Positions 1 to 7,085 of a DNA stretch of 7,129 nt are shown piece after piece. The translations under genes were made by a program, and so were the position numbers. Position 1 is the stretch's first letter. Every line of letters begins with the position of its first letter. Origin of the DNA: Bacteroidales bacterium (GTDB lineage: Bacteria > Bacteroidota > Bacteroidia > Bacteroidales > P3); NCBI GenBank assembly GCA_017988355.1, contig JAGNRX010000055.1, positions 1-7,129 on the forward strand. The letters run 5' to 3'. The notes beneath the pieces were generated by a model. It was not told where the DNA came from. It worked only from the letters and a program-made list of their open reading frames with translations, and did not search any database.

Positions 1-127
1 TCCCTGCTCCATTAGCTCCTAAGAAACCAAATATCTCTCCCTTTTTCACCTCAAATGAAATATCATCCACCGCAGTAAAATGTCCAAATTTCTTAGTCAG
101 ATTCTCAACCACAATTACGTTTTCCAT
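1..127 (-). CDS. ABC transporter ATP-binding protein, N-terminal part (runs off the window)
   Basis: Only the first 42 codons are present, starting at the ATG at 127-125; the gene continues beyond the left edge. The translation starts MENVIVVENLTKKFG, carries the aromatic A-loop region (F14 to A19), and ends inside Walker A as GANGAG, with the lysine just outside the window. The FGHFTAVD stretch and the GFLGANGAG Walker A resemble the second ATPase, or C-terminal half, of YbhF/YhiH-type ABC-2 exporters. That suggests it is the partner of the ATPase at 4061-4921, although four unrelated genes lie between them. It begins 6 bases after the nitroreductase stop, so it is probably co-transcribed with that gene. 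ABC ATPase identity is secure; the pairing is inferred. The permeases that would prove it lie outside the window. Confidence 0.9.
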   Translation of the reverse strand, partial: MENVIVVENLTKKFGHFTAVDDISFEVKKGEIFGFLGANGAG

Positions 128-133
128 TATTTC

Positions 134-1051
134 TTATTTATAAGTTTCAGAAGCAAATGTTCTTATTATTCCTTTACTGTATTCTACATCTGGATAGCCT
201 AAAATAACAAATAATCCTTCACGACTTTTAAATTTTATTCCTTGAACTTTGCGAAACTTTTTAGCAGTGCTTCCATTTTGTATTAATGGATGTATTGATC
301 CCAACATACACGTTCCTAATCCAAGTGATTCTGCGGCGAGCATTGCATAAGTTGCTGCTATAATAGGGTCAGCAGGATCTGTATAAGGAGAACCATAAAA
401 GTATAATGCAACTGGAGCATCATAAGTTACGAGATTAATTCCTTTATCCATATTCTCTCCAAATATAGAAAATAATGGTTGAACAAATCCTTTAAATATC
501 TCATTATTTGCCTTACTCATAAAAGGACTCATAAGAGCTAAAGAGAAATTTGAGAATATCCATTTCATACCTTTCAGGAATTCACAAAAGTCTTTAGCAA
601 ATTGATTTGTTTTCTCTTTTGTATCAAATACTAATACATTTACATCCGTTGGAGGCAATCCCATTGGAGAGGTACGTGCTATTTCAAGTATCTTTTCTAT
701 AATTTCCTTATCAACTGCCTTATCTTTAAATTCTCTAACACTACGGCGACGTTGGCATAAACTTAAAAGAGAATCATAATCAGTTGCCGTTTCTTTTTGA
801 GTTAAGTCAAATAAATCTTTCGGAGACAAAGTTCGTCCATATATTTCTATTGCTCCCTGTGGACAAATCGCCATACAATGCCCACAAGCAACACAACCGA
901 AGCATGATGTATCACTTTGGTAAACCTTATTATCTTTTATTCCTAAACTATAATCTTTGCATACAGAAACACAAAGACCACAACCAATACATTTTTCTGT
1001 ATCAATTTTTATTTTTCCTGGCTCTTTTGTTCTTGATGTAGGTATTGACAT
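134..1051 (-). CDS. 2[4Fe-4S] ferredoxin-nitroreductase fusion flavoprotein
   Basis: A 305-residue cytoplasmic protein with no signal peptide. Residues 15-70 form a bacterial ferredoxin domain with C21xxC24xxC27xxxC31 and C53xxC56xxC59xxxC63-P, enough for two [4Fe-4S] clusters; C50 is an extra cysteine three residues before the second motif. Residues from about 97 form an FMN-dependent nitroreductase fold, opening with the RRSVREF motif (102-108) that contacts the FMN phosphate in this family. It contains SPMGLPPTD (128-136), DAPVALYFYG (211-220) and the conserved GLGTCMLG (244-251). Electrons probably enter through the clusters to FMN; the substrate cannot be deduced. It lies 20 bases after the flavodoxin stop and 6 bases before the ABC ATPase start, so it sits inside a transcript. 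The start ATG has no clear Shine-Dalgarno, which is normal in Bacteroidota. Fusions of this type are common in anaerobes and are usually annotated only as nitroreductase family. Confidence 0.93.
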   Translation of the reverse strand: MSIPTSRTKEPGKIKIDTEKCIGCGLCVSVCKDYSLGIKDNKVYQSDTSCFGCVACGHCMAICPQGAIEIYGRTLSPKDLFDLTQKETATDYDSLLSLCQRRRSVREFKDKAVDKEIIEKILEIARTSPMGLPPTDVNVLVFDTKEKTNQFAKDFCEFLKGMKWIFSNFSLALMSPFMSKANNEIFKGFVQPLFSIFGENMDKGINLVTYDAPVALYFYGSPYTDPADPIIAATYAMLAAESLGLGTCMLGSIHPLIQNGSTAKKFRKVQGIKFKSREGLFVILGYPDVEYSKGIIRTFASETYK

Positions 1052-1071
1052 ATCTTATTTTTTTTAGAAGA

Positions 1072-1551
1072 CTACAAACTAAATTCTATAACAAACATAT
1101 CTAAGTTTTCATAATTGATTGTTGAAACACTTTTATCTGTCTTTGCTATCTTTTTAACAATCATTTTTTCAAAGAAATTCATATTTTCAAACAAGAACTC
1201 TCCTCCTAAGAATTTCTTAGTTTTAGCCGTTTCTATTAGTTCTAAAGGATAAGCTCTTTCTAATTCTTCTTGTTGTTTTGTTTCGTCTTTTTCCATTCCA
1301 CAAACATATAATCCAATAGGTTTAGATTTTAGATGTTCAATGTTTTGTATGCAAAAATCCTTCATTTTCTTACTTGAATTTCCTGCATAAACAGGACAAC
1401 CCAATATAATAGAATCATATTTTTCTATATTGGTTGATTTATGTATTTTCAAGTCTATAAAAGTTTTTTCTACTGTTAATTTACTTGCAAGCATTTCTGC
1501 AACTCTTTTTGTTGTTCCATGTTTAGAATAATAAATAATTGCTGTTTTCAT
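1072..1551 (-). CDS. flavodoxin-domain protein (HemG-like, Flavodoxin_5 type)
   Basis: A 159-residue soluble single-domain protein. It begins KTAIIYYSKHGTTKRVA, the flavodoxin first strand and FMN-phosphate loop (S9 to K15). It continues with YDSIILGCPVYAGNSSKKM (45-63), the second FMN-contacting loop, followed by the IGLYVCGM strand (79-86). The C-terminal part (about 100-135), with its YPLE, GGEF and FFEKMIVKKIAK stretches, resembles protoporphyrinogen oxidase HemG and related Flavodoxin_5 proteins more than classical long-chain flavodoxins. No other heme gene is near, so a HemG role is not supported; an electron carrier or small reductase is more likely. The next gene encodes an iron-sulfur nitroreductase 20 bases away, a natural redox partner. 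Hand counting over seven 60-base lines gives about 27% G+C, lower than the efflux genes. Confidence 0.9.
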   Translation of the reverse strand: MKTAIIYYSKHGTTKRVAEMLASKLTVEKTFIDLKIHKSTNIEKYDSIILGCPVYAGNSSKKMKDFCIQNIEHLKSKPIGLYVCGMEKDETKQQEELERAYPLELIETAKTKKFLGGEFLFENMNFFEKMIVKKIAKTDKSVSTINYENLDMFVIEFSL

Positions 1552-1592
1552 GTCTTTTATTTTTTGCTTAATTAATAATAGATATCATCTTA

Positions 1593-2720
1593 TCATTTTA
1601 AATTCACCCACCAAGCAGAAAACACTTGACTTTCATTCTTTAGCTCCACAATCTGCCCAATCATAGGTGTGATTAGTCTTATATTATTTTCTCTGCTTAT
1701 TTCACTTAGCTTTTCAATTGGTTCTTTCCAAGGATGGTCGGCAAGTGCAAACTTAGCCCAGTGAATAGGCAGAACTCTTGTTGCATTTAGGTCTTTTGAC
1801 TCCAAAGCAACCTGACTTGGCAGAGAGTGAATAAACTTCCATTTCTCGTTATACTGTCCTGTTTCCAAAAAAGCCAAATCTATTTTCCCAAACCTCTTCC
1901 CTATTTCTGCAAAATGAGTGTCATAACCACCATCTCCACTCAAAAACAAGTTCATTGTAGGAGTTTGAAGAACATAAGAAAGCCATAGGGTTGAATTTCT
2001 TTTTAGGCTTCTGCCAGAGAAATGTCTTGAATGAGTTGCATTAATTATAAATCCTTCACTTAGCTTTTGGCTCTCATTCCAATCCATTTCTATTATATTT
2101 TCTGCTGGATATCCCCATCTTTCTAAGTGAGCCCCAACTCCAAGACCACAAACAACTAAGCTTACTTTATCTCTTAGCTCCTTTATGGTTTTATAATCTA
2201 AGTGGTCGTAGTGGTCGTGAGTTATTAGTAGGTAGTCAATCTCTGGCATATCATCAGCAGAGTATATGTTTGTTCCCTCAAAAGAGGATATCATAATAGG
2301 AAGAGGTGATGCGTGCTTGGAGAAAACAGGGTCAACCAAAAACCTCTTTCCGTCAATTTGAATATAATATGAAGAGTGACCAAACCAAATGCTAATATCT
2401 CTATCCTTAGCAATTGATTTCAAATCTGTTTTAATGGTAGGTATTATATCCACTGGTCTTAATCCATACTTCGTTTCATTAAATTTCCTAGCCATCATCT
2501 TTCTCATCCCCTTATTATCAACCATCATATTAGTTTGGCTTAGGTTATGGAATTGACCATCTCTATAGTTTGGAGATTTCTCCATCCTTTCTAACCTCTT
2601 TCCTGATGCAACTTGTCCAAATAAAGGCAGTTGCAAATACAAAACAGGAGTTAAAACTATTATTGCTATAATAATTAATATAGTTATCATAATCTTCTTA
2701 AATCTTTTCTTAATTCTCAC
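1593..2720 (-). CDS. membrane-anchored MBL-fold metallo-hydrolase, NAPE-PLD/UlaG-like
   Basis: A 375-residue protein of the metallo-beta-lactamase fold, COG2220 type. A basic start (RIKKRFKK) and a hydrophobic segment at about 10-30 form an N-terminal membrane anchor without a lipobox. The NYRDGQFHNL stretch (51-60) is typical of the Bacteroidota NAPE-PLD-like group. Metal ligands are visible: H168-D-H170-Y-D172-H173, H233 in HFSGR, D263 in SGDGGYD and H320 in LPIHWAKF, so both zinc sites look intact. Mammalian NAPE-PLD hydrolyses N-acylphosphatidylethanolamine; a phospholipid or N-acyl lipid substrate is possible here but not shown. The start is GTG at 2720-2718, 18 bases after the ATPase stop. 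An ATG at 2690-2688 (codon 11) is an alternative that would lose the basic residues before the membrane segment, so GTG is preferred. It is probably co-transcribed with its neighbours. Confidence 0.9.
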   Translation of the reverse strand: MRIKKRFKKIMITILIIIAIIVLTPVLYLQLPLFGQVASGKRLERMEKSPNYRDGQFHNLSQTNMMVDNKGMRKMMARKFNETKYGLRPVDIIPTIKTDLKSIAKDRDISIWFGHSSYYIQIDGKRFLVDPVFSKHASPLPIMISSFEGTNIYSADDMPEIDYLLITHDHYDHLDYKTIKELRDKVSLVVCGLGVGAHLERWGYPAENIIEMDWNESQKLSEGFIINATHSRHFSGRSLKRNSTLWLSYVLQTPTMNLFLSGDGGYDTHFAEIGKRFGKIDLAFLETGQYNEKWKFIHSLPSQVALESKDLNATRVLPIHWAKFALADHPWKEPIEKLSEISRENNIRLITPMIGQIVELKNESQVFSAWWVNLK

Positions 2721-2738
2721 AATATCTTTTAGTTAGGT

Positions 2739-3947
2739 TTATTTTATTAAGTATTCATGTGCTGGGATAACATTTACTGTTAAGCCATCTTTTTCAAATA
2801 TATCTTTAGTGTTCAGTGTTACTATTGTTCCTTCTTTTAGGTTTAGTGTTTTCATTGCTTCTATTAGGCCGTTATATTCTCTATCAAAGTTTTCATTGGT
2901 TATCTTATAACAGACCTGAGTTGCACTTACAACTTTACCATTTTCAAATACAAGAAAATCACATTCTCCTTTATCTTGAAAATAATAGATTTCTTTGTGC
3001 TTACGGCGAAGATGAAGATAGATAAGGTTCTCAAATCTCTGCCCTAAATCCTCTGTAAATGATATAGAAGCGGCTTTAATCAATCCCATATCCATTGCAT
3101 AAACTTTCTTAGGGTTCCTTGCTTGTGCTTTGATTGAATAAGAAAACTTAGGTAGGTAATCAAGGATATAGGAGTCGGTCAAATAAGACATATAATCTAA
3201 TATTGTTGTTGAGGATTTAATACCAAACATCCCAACTATCTTATTTGCACTTACAAGATTTCCTACGTTTGACAAAAGATATACTGCCAAACTTCTTAGT
3301 GACATTGTATCTTTTATATTATGCCTTACCACTATATCTCGCATCAATATATCATCTAATAGGCTTTGAAGTATTATTATTTGCTTGTTTTTAACGTATT
3401 CAGGCATTCCTCCTATTTCAAAATACTCTAAAAAGCTCTTTTCATTATATTCAGCCTTAGTGTATTTAACAAATTCAGAATAAGAGAAAGGAAATAGCTC
3501 CATTGAAATATGCCTTCCAGTGAGGTGAGTTCCTAATTCTCTACTTAGTAAGGAAGCGTTAGAGCCTGTTACAAACACTTTATAGCCTTCTCTCAAAAGC
3601 TGATGAACATATATCTCCCATTTATCAATCATCTGAACCTCATCTAAAACTATTGTCTCTGATTTTCTTGATTGTATTTCATTATGAAAACGAATAAAAT
3701 CGGAGGTTTCAAATTCAGAAAGACGTATATCGTCAAAATTAAAATAGATTATATTAGCCTTTTGCTGCCTAAGATACTGCAATAATAAAGTACTTTTCCC
3801 ACATCTTCTTATGCCAGTTATTATTGTTGCAAAACTATCTAAAGCAGGTATATTGCTTAAATCTTCTCTCTCTAAAAAGGTTGATTTTAATATAAACTCT
3901 TCTTTCTGAGAGTCTATTATTGATGATATCTCCTCTTGTCTTATCAT
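2739..3947 (-). CDS. AAA_14 / DUF4143 ATPase
   Basis: A 402-residue cytoplasmic P-loop ATPase. Walker A is GIRRCGKST (45-53), Walker B is IVLDEVQ (99-105), and a sensor-1-like VTGSN lies at 126-130, followed by the LTGRHISMELFPFSYSEF stretch characteristic of AAA_14. The middle (about 205-265) looks like a helical winged-helix region. The C-terminal DUF4143 domain has the spaced acidic residues E306 (QRFEN) and D330 (ECDFLV) and the QVCY motif (344-347), a PD-(D/E)XK-like nuclease-fold arrangement. Whether it cuts nucleic acid is unknown, and no cellular role has been settled for the family, which occurs in many sporadic copies in Bacteroidota. It is the first gene of the inserted block. A TAnnTTTG promoter and a 23-base-periodic array lie directly upstream. 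The ATG at 3947-3945 gives a full-length protein. Confidence 0.93.
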   Translation of the reverse strand: MIRQEEISSIIDSQKEEFILKSTFLEREDLSNIPALDSFATIITGIRRCGKSTLLLQYLRQQKANIIYFNFDDIRLSEFETSDFIRFHNEIQSRKSETIVLDEVQMIDKWEIYVHQLLREGYKVFVTGSNASLLSRELGTHLTGRHISMELFPFSYSEFVKYTKAEYNEKSFLEYFEIGGMPEYVKNKQIIILQSLLDDILMRDIVVRHNIKDTMSLRSLAVYLLSNVGNLVSANKIVGMFGIKSSTTILDYMSYLTDSYILDYLPKFSYSIKAQARNPKKVYAMDMGLIKAASISFTEDLGQRFENLIYLHLRRKHKEIYYFQDKGECDFLVFENGKVVSATQVCYKITNENFDREYNGLIEAMKTLNLKEGTIVTLNTKDIFEKDGLTVNVIPAHEYLIK

Positions 3948-3961
3948 AATTATTTCTTTTT

Positions 3962-4053
3962 TTAATCTTGCAAATATACAACTTTATTCATTAACACTGG
4001 ACAACTTCATCCATTACCATTGGGAGACTTTGTCCATTTGTAATGGGAGACTT
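3962..4053 (-). repeat. four-unit, 23-base-periodic degenerate direct repeat upstream of the AAA_14 gene
   Basis: Read on the minus strand, AAGT recurs at exact 23-base steps starting at 4053, 4030, 4007 and 3984. Units 1 and 2 share AAGTCTCCCA; unit 3 has AAGTTGTCCA; unit 4 shares AAGTTGT and then diverges into the promoter box. Units 2 and 3 also share TAATG near their centres. Two inverted pairs overlap the array: CCATTAC (4046-4040) with GTAATGG (4017-4011), and TGGACA (4036-4031) with TGTCCA (4003-3998). The array begins 8 bases after the ABC ATPase stop. Exact periodicity in an otherwise short gap suggests a multimeric protein-binding site or the leftover end of an insertion sequence. 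IS21-family elements have such multiple terminal repeats, but no transposase is present here. Confidence 0.75.
3971..4004 (-). promoter_or_regulatory. Bacteroidota-type promoter for the AAA_14 ATPase gene
   Basis: On the coding strand a TATATTTG box (3978-3971) fits the phylum's -7 consensus TAnnTTTG. A TTG (4004-4002) lies 23 bases upstream, at the long end of the usual spacing. Transcription would start a few bases after the box, leaving a leader of about 18 bases before the ATG at 3947. It is the only convincing promoter in the window and could drive all genes down to the left edge. Both elements lie inside the 23-base repeat array, so a protein bound there would compete with the polymerase. 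Confidence 0.6.
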
Positions 4054-4060
4054 TGGGTTT

Positions 4061-4921
4061 TTATTTTAGTAGTAGGATAAAATAATCTTCTATTGTTGGG
4101 GTTATTTCTTTGTAGTTATTGGGTAGGGTTTCGTCTTTAAGGGTTATATGGCATGAGTCGCCAAAGGAATAGCAGGAATAAACATTTTCATTCCCTCTTA
4201 GTTCTTTTAGTAGCTTTGGCATATTGTCACCCTCAACTGCATAGAGTTTCTTTGGGAATTTCTTTATCAGGTTTTCTGGGGTATCTATATCTAAGAACTC
4301 CCCATTATTGATTAGGGCTATCCTATCACAAAGCATTGCCTCGTCCATATATGGGGTTGAAACAATAATGGTTATTCCTTGGGCTTGTAGGTTTTTAAGC
4401 ATTTGCCAAAACTCCTTCCTACTTACTGGGTCAACTCCTGTGGTTGGTTCGTCTAAGTATAGGATTTGAGGTTTGTGAATTAGGGCACAGGATAGGGCTA
4501 ATTTTTGTTTCATCCCTCCTGATAATGCTCCTGCCTTTCTCTTCTTAAAAGGTTCTATATGGCTGTATATATCCTTTACTAAGTCGTAGTTGTCTTTGAC
4601 TTTTGTGTGGAATACACTTGCAAAAAACTCAAGGTTTTCCTCTACGCTTAGGTCGTGATATAGTGAGAACCTGCCTGGCATATATCCAAATATCTCTCTT
4701 ATCTTCTTATAGTCACTAACTAAATCAAAATCACCTATCTTAGCCCCTCCTCCCTCTGGAAGAAGTAGGGTTGTTAGTATTCTGAAAAGCGTTGTCTTGC
4801 CTGCTCCATCGGGTCCTATTATTCCAAATATCTCTCCCTTATCCACTTCAAAGCTTATATTCTTTAAGGCAGGTTTCTTATTATAGGACTTCGATATATT
4901 GTTTATAGTTAATGCTTTCAT
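4061..4921 (-). CDS. ABC-2 exporter ATPase, first subunit (YbhF/YhiH N-half type)
   Basis: A 286-residue cytoplasmic ATPase powering a multidrug-type ABC-2 exporter. Walker A is GPDGAGKTT (36-44), the signature LSGGMKQ (133-139), Walker B ILYLDEP (153-159) and the D-loop GVDP (162-165). Two switch positions are altered: the Q-loop reads GYMPGRFSLY (79-88), with glycine where glutamine is usual, and the H-loop reads STPYMDEA (188-195), with proline for histidine. As I recall, the first half of YbhF also lacks the H-loop histidine, so this may be the family's degenerate-site subunit rather than a broken gene. It would pair with a canonical subunit, probably the partial ATPase at 1-127. The C-terminal 70 or so residues form a short regulatory-type extension. 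The start ATG overlaps the adaptor stop as ATGA, indicating translational coupling. Confidence 0.95.
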   Translation of the reverse strand: MKALTINNISKSYNKKPALKNISFEVDKGEIFGIIGPDGAGKTTLFRILTTLLLPEGGGAKIGDFDLVSDYKKIREIFGYMPGRFSLYHDLSVEENLEFFASVFHTKVKDNYDLVKDIYSHIEPFKKRKAGALSGGMKQKLALSCALIHKPQILYLDEPTTGVDPVSRKEFWQMLKNLQAQGITIIVSTPYMDEAMLCDRIALINNGEFLDIDTPENLIKKFPKKLYAVEGDNMPKLLKELRGNENVYSCYSFGDSCHITLKDETLPNNYKEITPTIEDYFILLLK

Positions 4922-5805
4922 AGTTTTACATCGGCATACATACCTATTTTCAAATAACCATCGTTTTCAACCATTACCTTTACGGCATAGACCAAATTAT
5001 CTCTATCATCCTTAACCTGTATTGACTTTGGAGTAAATTCTGCCTTAGAGCTTATCCACGATATCTTTCCCTTATATTCTTTTCTTTCTTTGCCAAAGTC
5101 TGCAAACACTTTTATCTCTTTGTCAAGCTTAACCTGGGTTAGTTGTGAGGAGGTGATATAAATCCTTAGTATCATATTATCGGTGTCTGATATCTTGAAT
5201 ATAGGTCTTCCTGCTCCTGCTATTTCTCCTTGTTCGGTATATTTCAAAAGCACCCTCCCTTTTATTGGGCTCTTTATCCTGCATTTCTCCAACTGGTCGT
5301 TGATTTGCAAGACCTGTACTCTATACGATGCTTCCTCTGAACTTATCGATTTATTCCCTTTCTCGAATGAAGAAACTTGTGCTGATAACTGCTTTTCTGC
5401 AACTGTTATATTAGAGTTTATATCGTCTAACTGTTTTTGGTTTGCTACATTTCTTTTCAAAAGGGTTTCTATCCTTTGTTTCTCAACCTTCATCTTGCTT
5501 ATCTGCTCTTGTAGTCCTGCAATTTGCTTATTAACATCTATTGCTCTGCCACCTATTGCTTCTATTGAATAGAGTAGCTGTTGGCGTTTCAAATAAAGTT
5601 GAAGAGTGTCTATAAGTCCATACTCTTGTCCTAATTCAAGCTCTTGTCCTTCTTCAACATTAAGTGAAAGTATTTTTCCATTAACCTCCGAAGACACTAT
5701 TATTTCCTTTGCTTCAAATACTCCTGAAGCGTCATAGTCCTTTTCGCCATTACCACAAGAGGCAAAGAACAAAAGTATTGGTAATAAAAATAATTTGTTT
5801 TTCAT
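4918..5805 (-). CDS. HlyD/YbhG-type periplasmic adaptor lipoprotein
   Basis: A 295-residue membrane-fusion protein linking the inner-membrane ABC exporter to the outer-membrane factor. The N-terminus is a lipoprotein signal, MKNKLFLLPILLFFASC, with lipidation expected at C17. The first biotinyl-lipoyl half spans about 28-66 (SSEVNGKILSLNVEEGQ). A coiled-coil hairpin spans about 68-175, rich in Q, L and K and containing LLKRNVANQKQLDD. The second lipoyl half is about 178-208 (IKSPIKGRVLLKYTEQGE), and a beta-barrel region runs from about 209 to the end, finishing LKIGMYADVKL. Length and order match YbhG-like adaptors. It starts 4 bases after the TolC-like stop and overlaps the next ATPase gene by 4 bases, so the three are one operon. 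Confidence 0.95.
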   Translation of the reverse strand: MKNKLFLLPILLFFASCGNGEKDYDASGVFEAKEIIVSSEVNGKILSLNVEEGQELELGQEYGLIDTLQLYLKRQQLLYSIEAIGGRAIDVNKQIAGLQEQISKMKVEKQRIETLLKRNVANQKQLDDINSNITVAEKQLSAQVSSFEKGNKSISSEEASYRVQVLQINDQLEKCRIKSPIKGRVLLKYTEQGEIAGAGRPIFKISDTDNMILRIYITSSQLTQVKLDKEIKVFADFGKERKEYKGKISWISSKAEFTPKSIQVKDDRDNLVYAVKVMVENDGYLKIGMYADVKL

Positions 5806-5809
5806 TTCT

Positions 5810-7072
5810 CTAATTTATTATTGTAGTGTATTTATAAATCGACATCGATAACTGTGTTTTATGAAGTATCATATTTTGGTTTGCCATATCATAAGCATTA
5901 ACATCCTTTATATAATCGCTTGTGCTTATTGTTCCGTTTTCCAACTTATACTCAGAAGAGTTCTTTATTTTTTCTCTTAGCTTTATGATTTCCTTATCCG
6001 ACAAGACAAGCTTCTCAAGTCTTTGTATTTCTGTTTTCTGGCTCTCTTTTTGTAGGTTTGTATTAAGTAGGAAGGCTCCCTTATTAGAATTAATCAACTC
6101 TTTGTTTGACTCAATTATCCTCTTGCTGTCCTTTTTGGTATAGAAGCTACCTATATTCCAACTCATCCTAAGCCCAACAACTGCAAAGAAATCAGCATCT
6201 TCTTTAAACATATTAAGGGCTGGCTTTCCATATCCTCCTTGTGCAAAGAAGCCTAAGTGAGGGTAGGATTGAACATTAAGCATCTTTGATTTAATATCTA
6301 AAAGCTTAACCTGAGATTCAAAAGCCATTAGCTCTGGTCTGCGAATTTCATCATTGAGATTGCCTGTTATTAAACTTGGCTCTAAAAACTCTGTATTAGC
6401 TTTCAAATCCTCTCCTATAAATAATGATAATATCCTAATATAAGATTTCTCCATAAGTTCAATCTCCTCTATTCTTTGACTAAGGTTTAGCTGCTCAACT
6501 CTTATTAGGTCAAGGTCTGATTCGTTTGCTAAGCCACTTTCCATAAAAGCTGATATCTGACTGAAATTTCTCTCTAATTCCTTCTCCATTAATAGGGCTT
6601 GTGATTTCTGCTCCTTGATGCTAAGTATTCCGAAATAGAGGTTTGCAACCCTGTCTTTTAGGGTATAAAGCTCGACTTCAAGACTGGCTTTTTGGGTCTG
6701 GAGTTCTGCTCTAATCTCTTTTTTCTTTGTTTGTGTTGCTCCCCCATCCCAAATCATCTGATTAAGTTCTAAGACTGCCTGATATTGATCCTTCGACATC
6801 TTTGGCATATCAATCTCTATGGCAAAAGGAAGCACTATGTCGATAGCTGTAACATCGGACTGATAACTTGCCTTTGCTGATAGGTTTAGCTGAGGGAAGT
6901 AGTTCTTGTTTGCATTATTTATTGAATATTTTGCGGTCTTTTCCAAAATGCCTGTGTTTCTAAATGTTGGATAGTTCTCCTTGGCTTTCTCTTGGCAGAA
7001 CTCTATTGAGACTTGCGAGAATGTCATTGTTGAAACAACGGAGAACAATAAAAATATAAATGCCTTTTTCAT
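5810..7072 (-). CDS. TolC-family outer-membrane efflux protein
   Basis: A 420-residue outer-membrane factor forming the exit duct of the tripartite exporter. A Sec signal peptide (MKKAFIFLLFSVVSTMTFS) is followed by a probable signal peptidase I site before Q20. Two OEP repeats are visible. The first (about 21-225) contains LNLSAKASY (62-70) and GLANESDLDLIRVEQLNLSQ (180-199). The second (about 240-420) contains RRPELMAFESQ (244-254), PHLGFFAQGGYG (271-282) and ENGTISTSDYIKDVNAY (388-404). The long helical stretches and the absence of a lipobox fit a non-lipidated Bacteroidota TolC homologue; the length is normal. It is the first efflux gene in the window. No promoter can be recognised in the 57 bases upstream, so transcription probably comes from outside the right edge. 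Confidence 0.95.
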   Translation of the reverse strand: MKKAFIFLLFSVVSTMTFSQVSIEFCQEKAKENYPTFRNTGILEKTAKYSINNANKNYFPQLNLSAKASYQSDVTAIDIVLPFAIEIDMPKMSKDQYQAVLELNQMIWDGGATQTKKKEIRAELQTQKASLEVELYTLKDRVANLYFGILSIKEQKSQALLMEKELERNFSQISAFMESGLANESDLDLIRVEQLNLSQRIEEIELMEKSYIRILSLFIGEDLKANTEFLEPSLITGNLNDEIRRPELMAFESQVKLLDIKSKMLNVQSYPHLGFFAQGGYGKPALNMFKEDADFFAVVGLRMSWNIGSFYTKKDSKRIIESNKELINSNKGAFLLNTNLQKESQKTEIQRLEKLVLSDKEIIKLREKIKNSSEYKLENGTISTSDYIKDVNAYDMANQNMILHKTQLSMSIYKYTTIIN

Positions 7073-7085
7073 CCTATAAATGATT

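Noticed and set aside
784..1041. Forward-strand open frame of 85 codons
   Set aside because: It lies wholly opposite the ferredoxin domain of the nitroreductase fusion, is rich in F, L and Y, and shows no motif.
1072..1551. Assignment of the flavodoxin as HemG, protoporphyrinogen oxidase
   Set aside because: Fold-level similarity exists, but no heme biosynthesis gene is near and the family is broad.
2816..3025. Forward-strand open frame of 69 codons
   Set aside because: It is antisense to the DUF4143 part of the AAA_14 ATPase. The leucine-rich start is what AT-rich antisense sequence gives.
4034..4046. Rho-independent terminator after the first ATPase gene
   Set aside because: The CCATT-ACA-AATGG hairpin has only five AT-rich pairs and no T-run follows, so read-through from the efflux genes cannot be excluded.
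3962..4053. CRISPR array
   Set aside because: The units abut with no spacers, are degenerate throughout, and no cas gene is nearby.
5183..5572. Forward-strand open frame of 129 codons
   Set aside because: It is antisense to the HlyD adaptor, has no family signature, and no start region of its own outside that gene.
5922..6143. Forward-strand open frame of 73 codons
   Set aside because: It is antisense to the second OEP repeat of the TolC-family gene and low in complexity.
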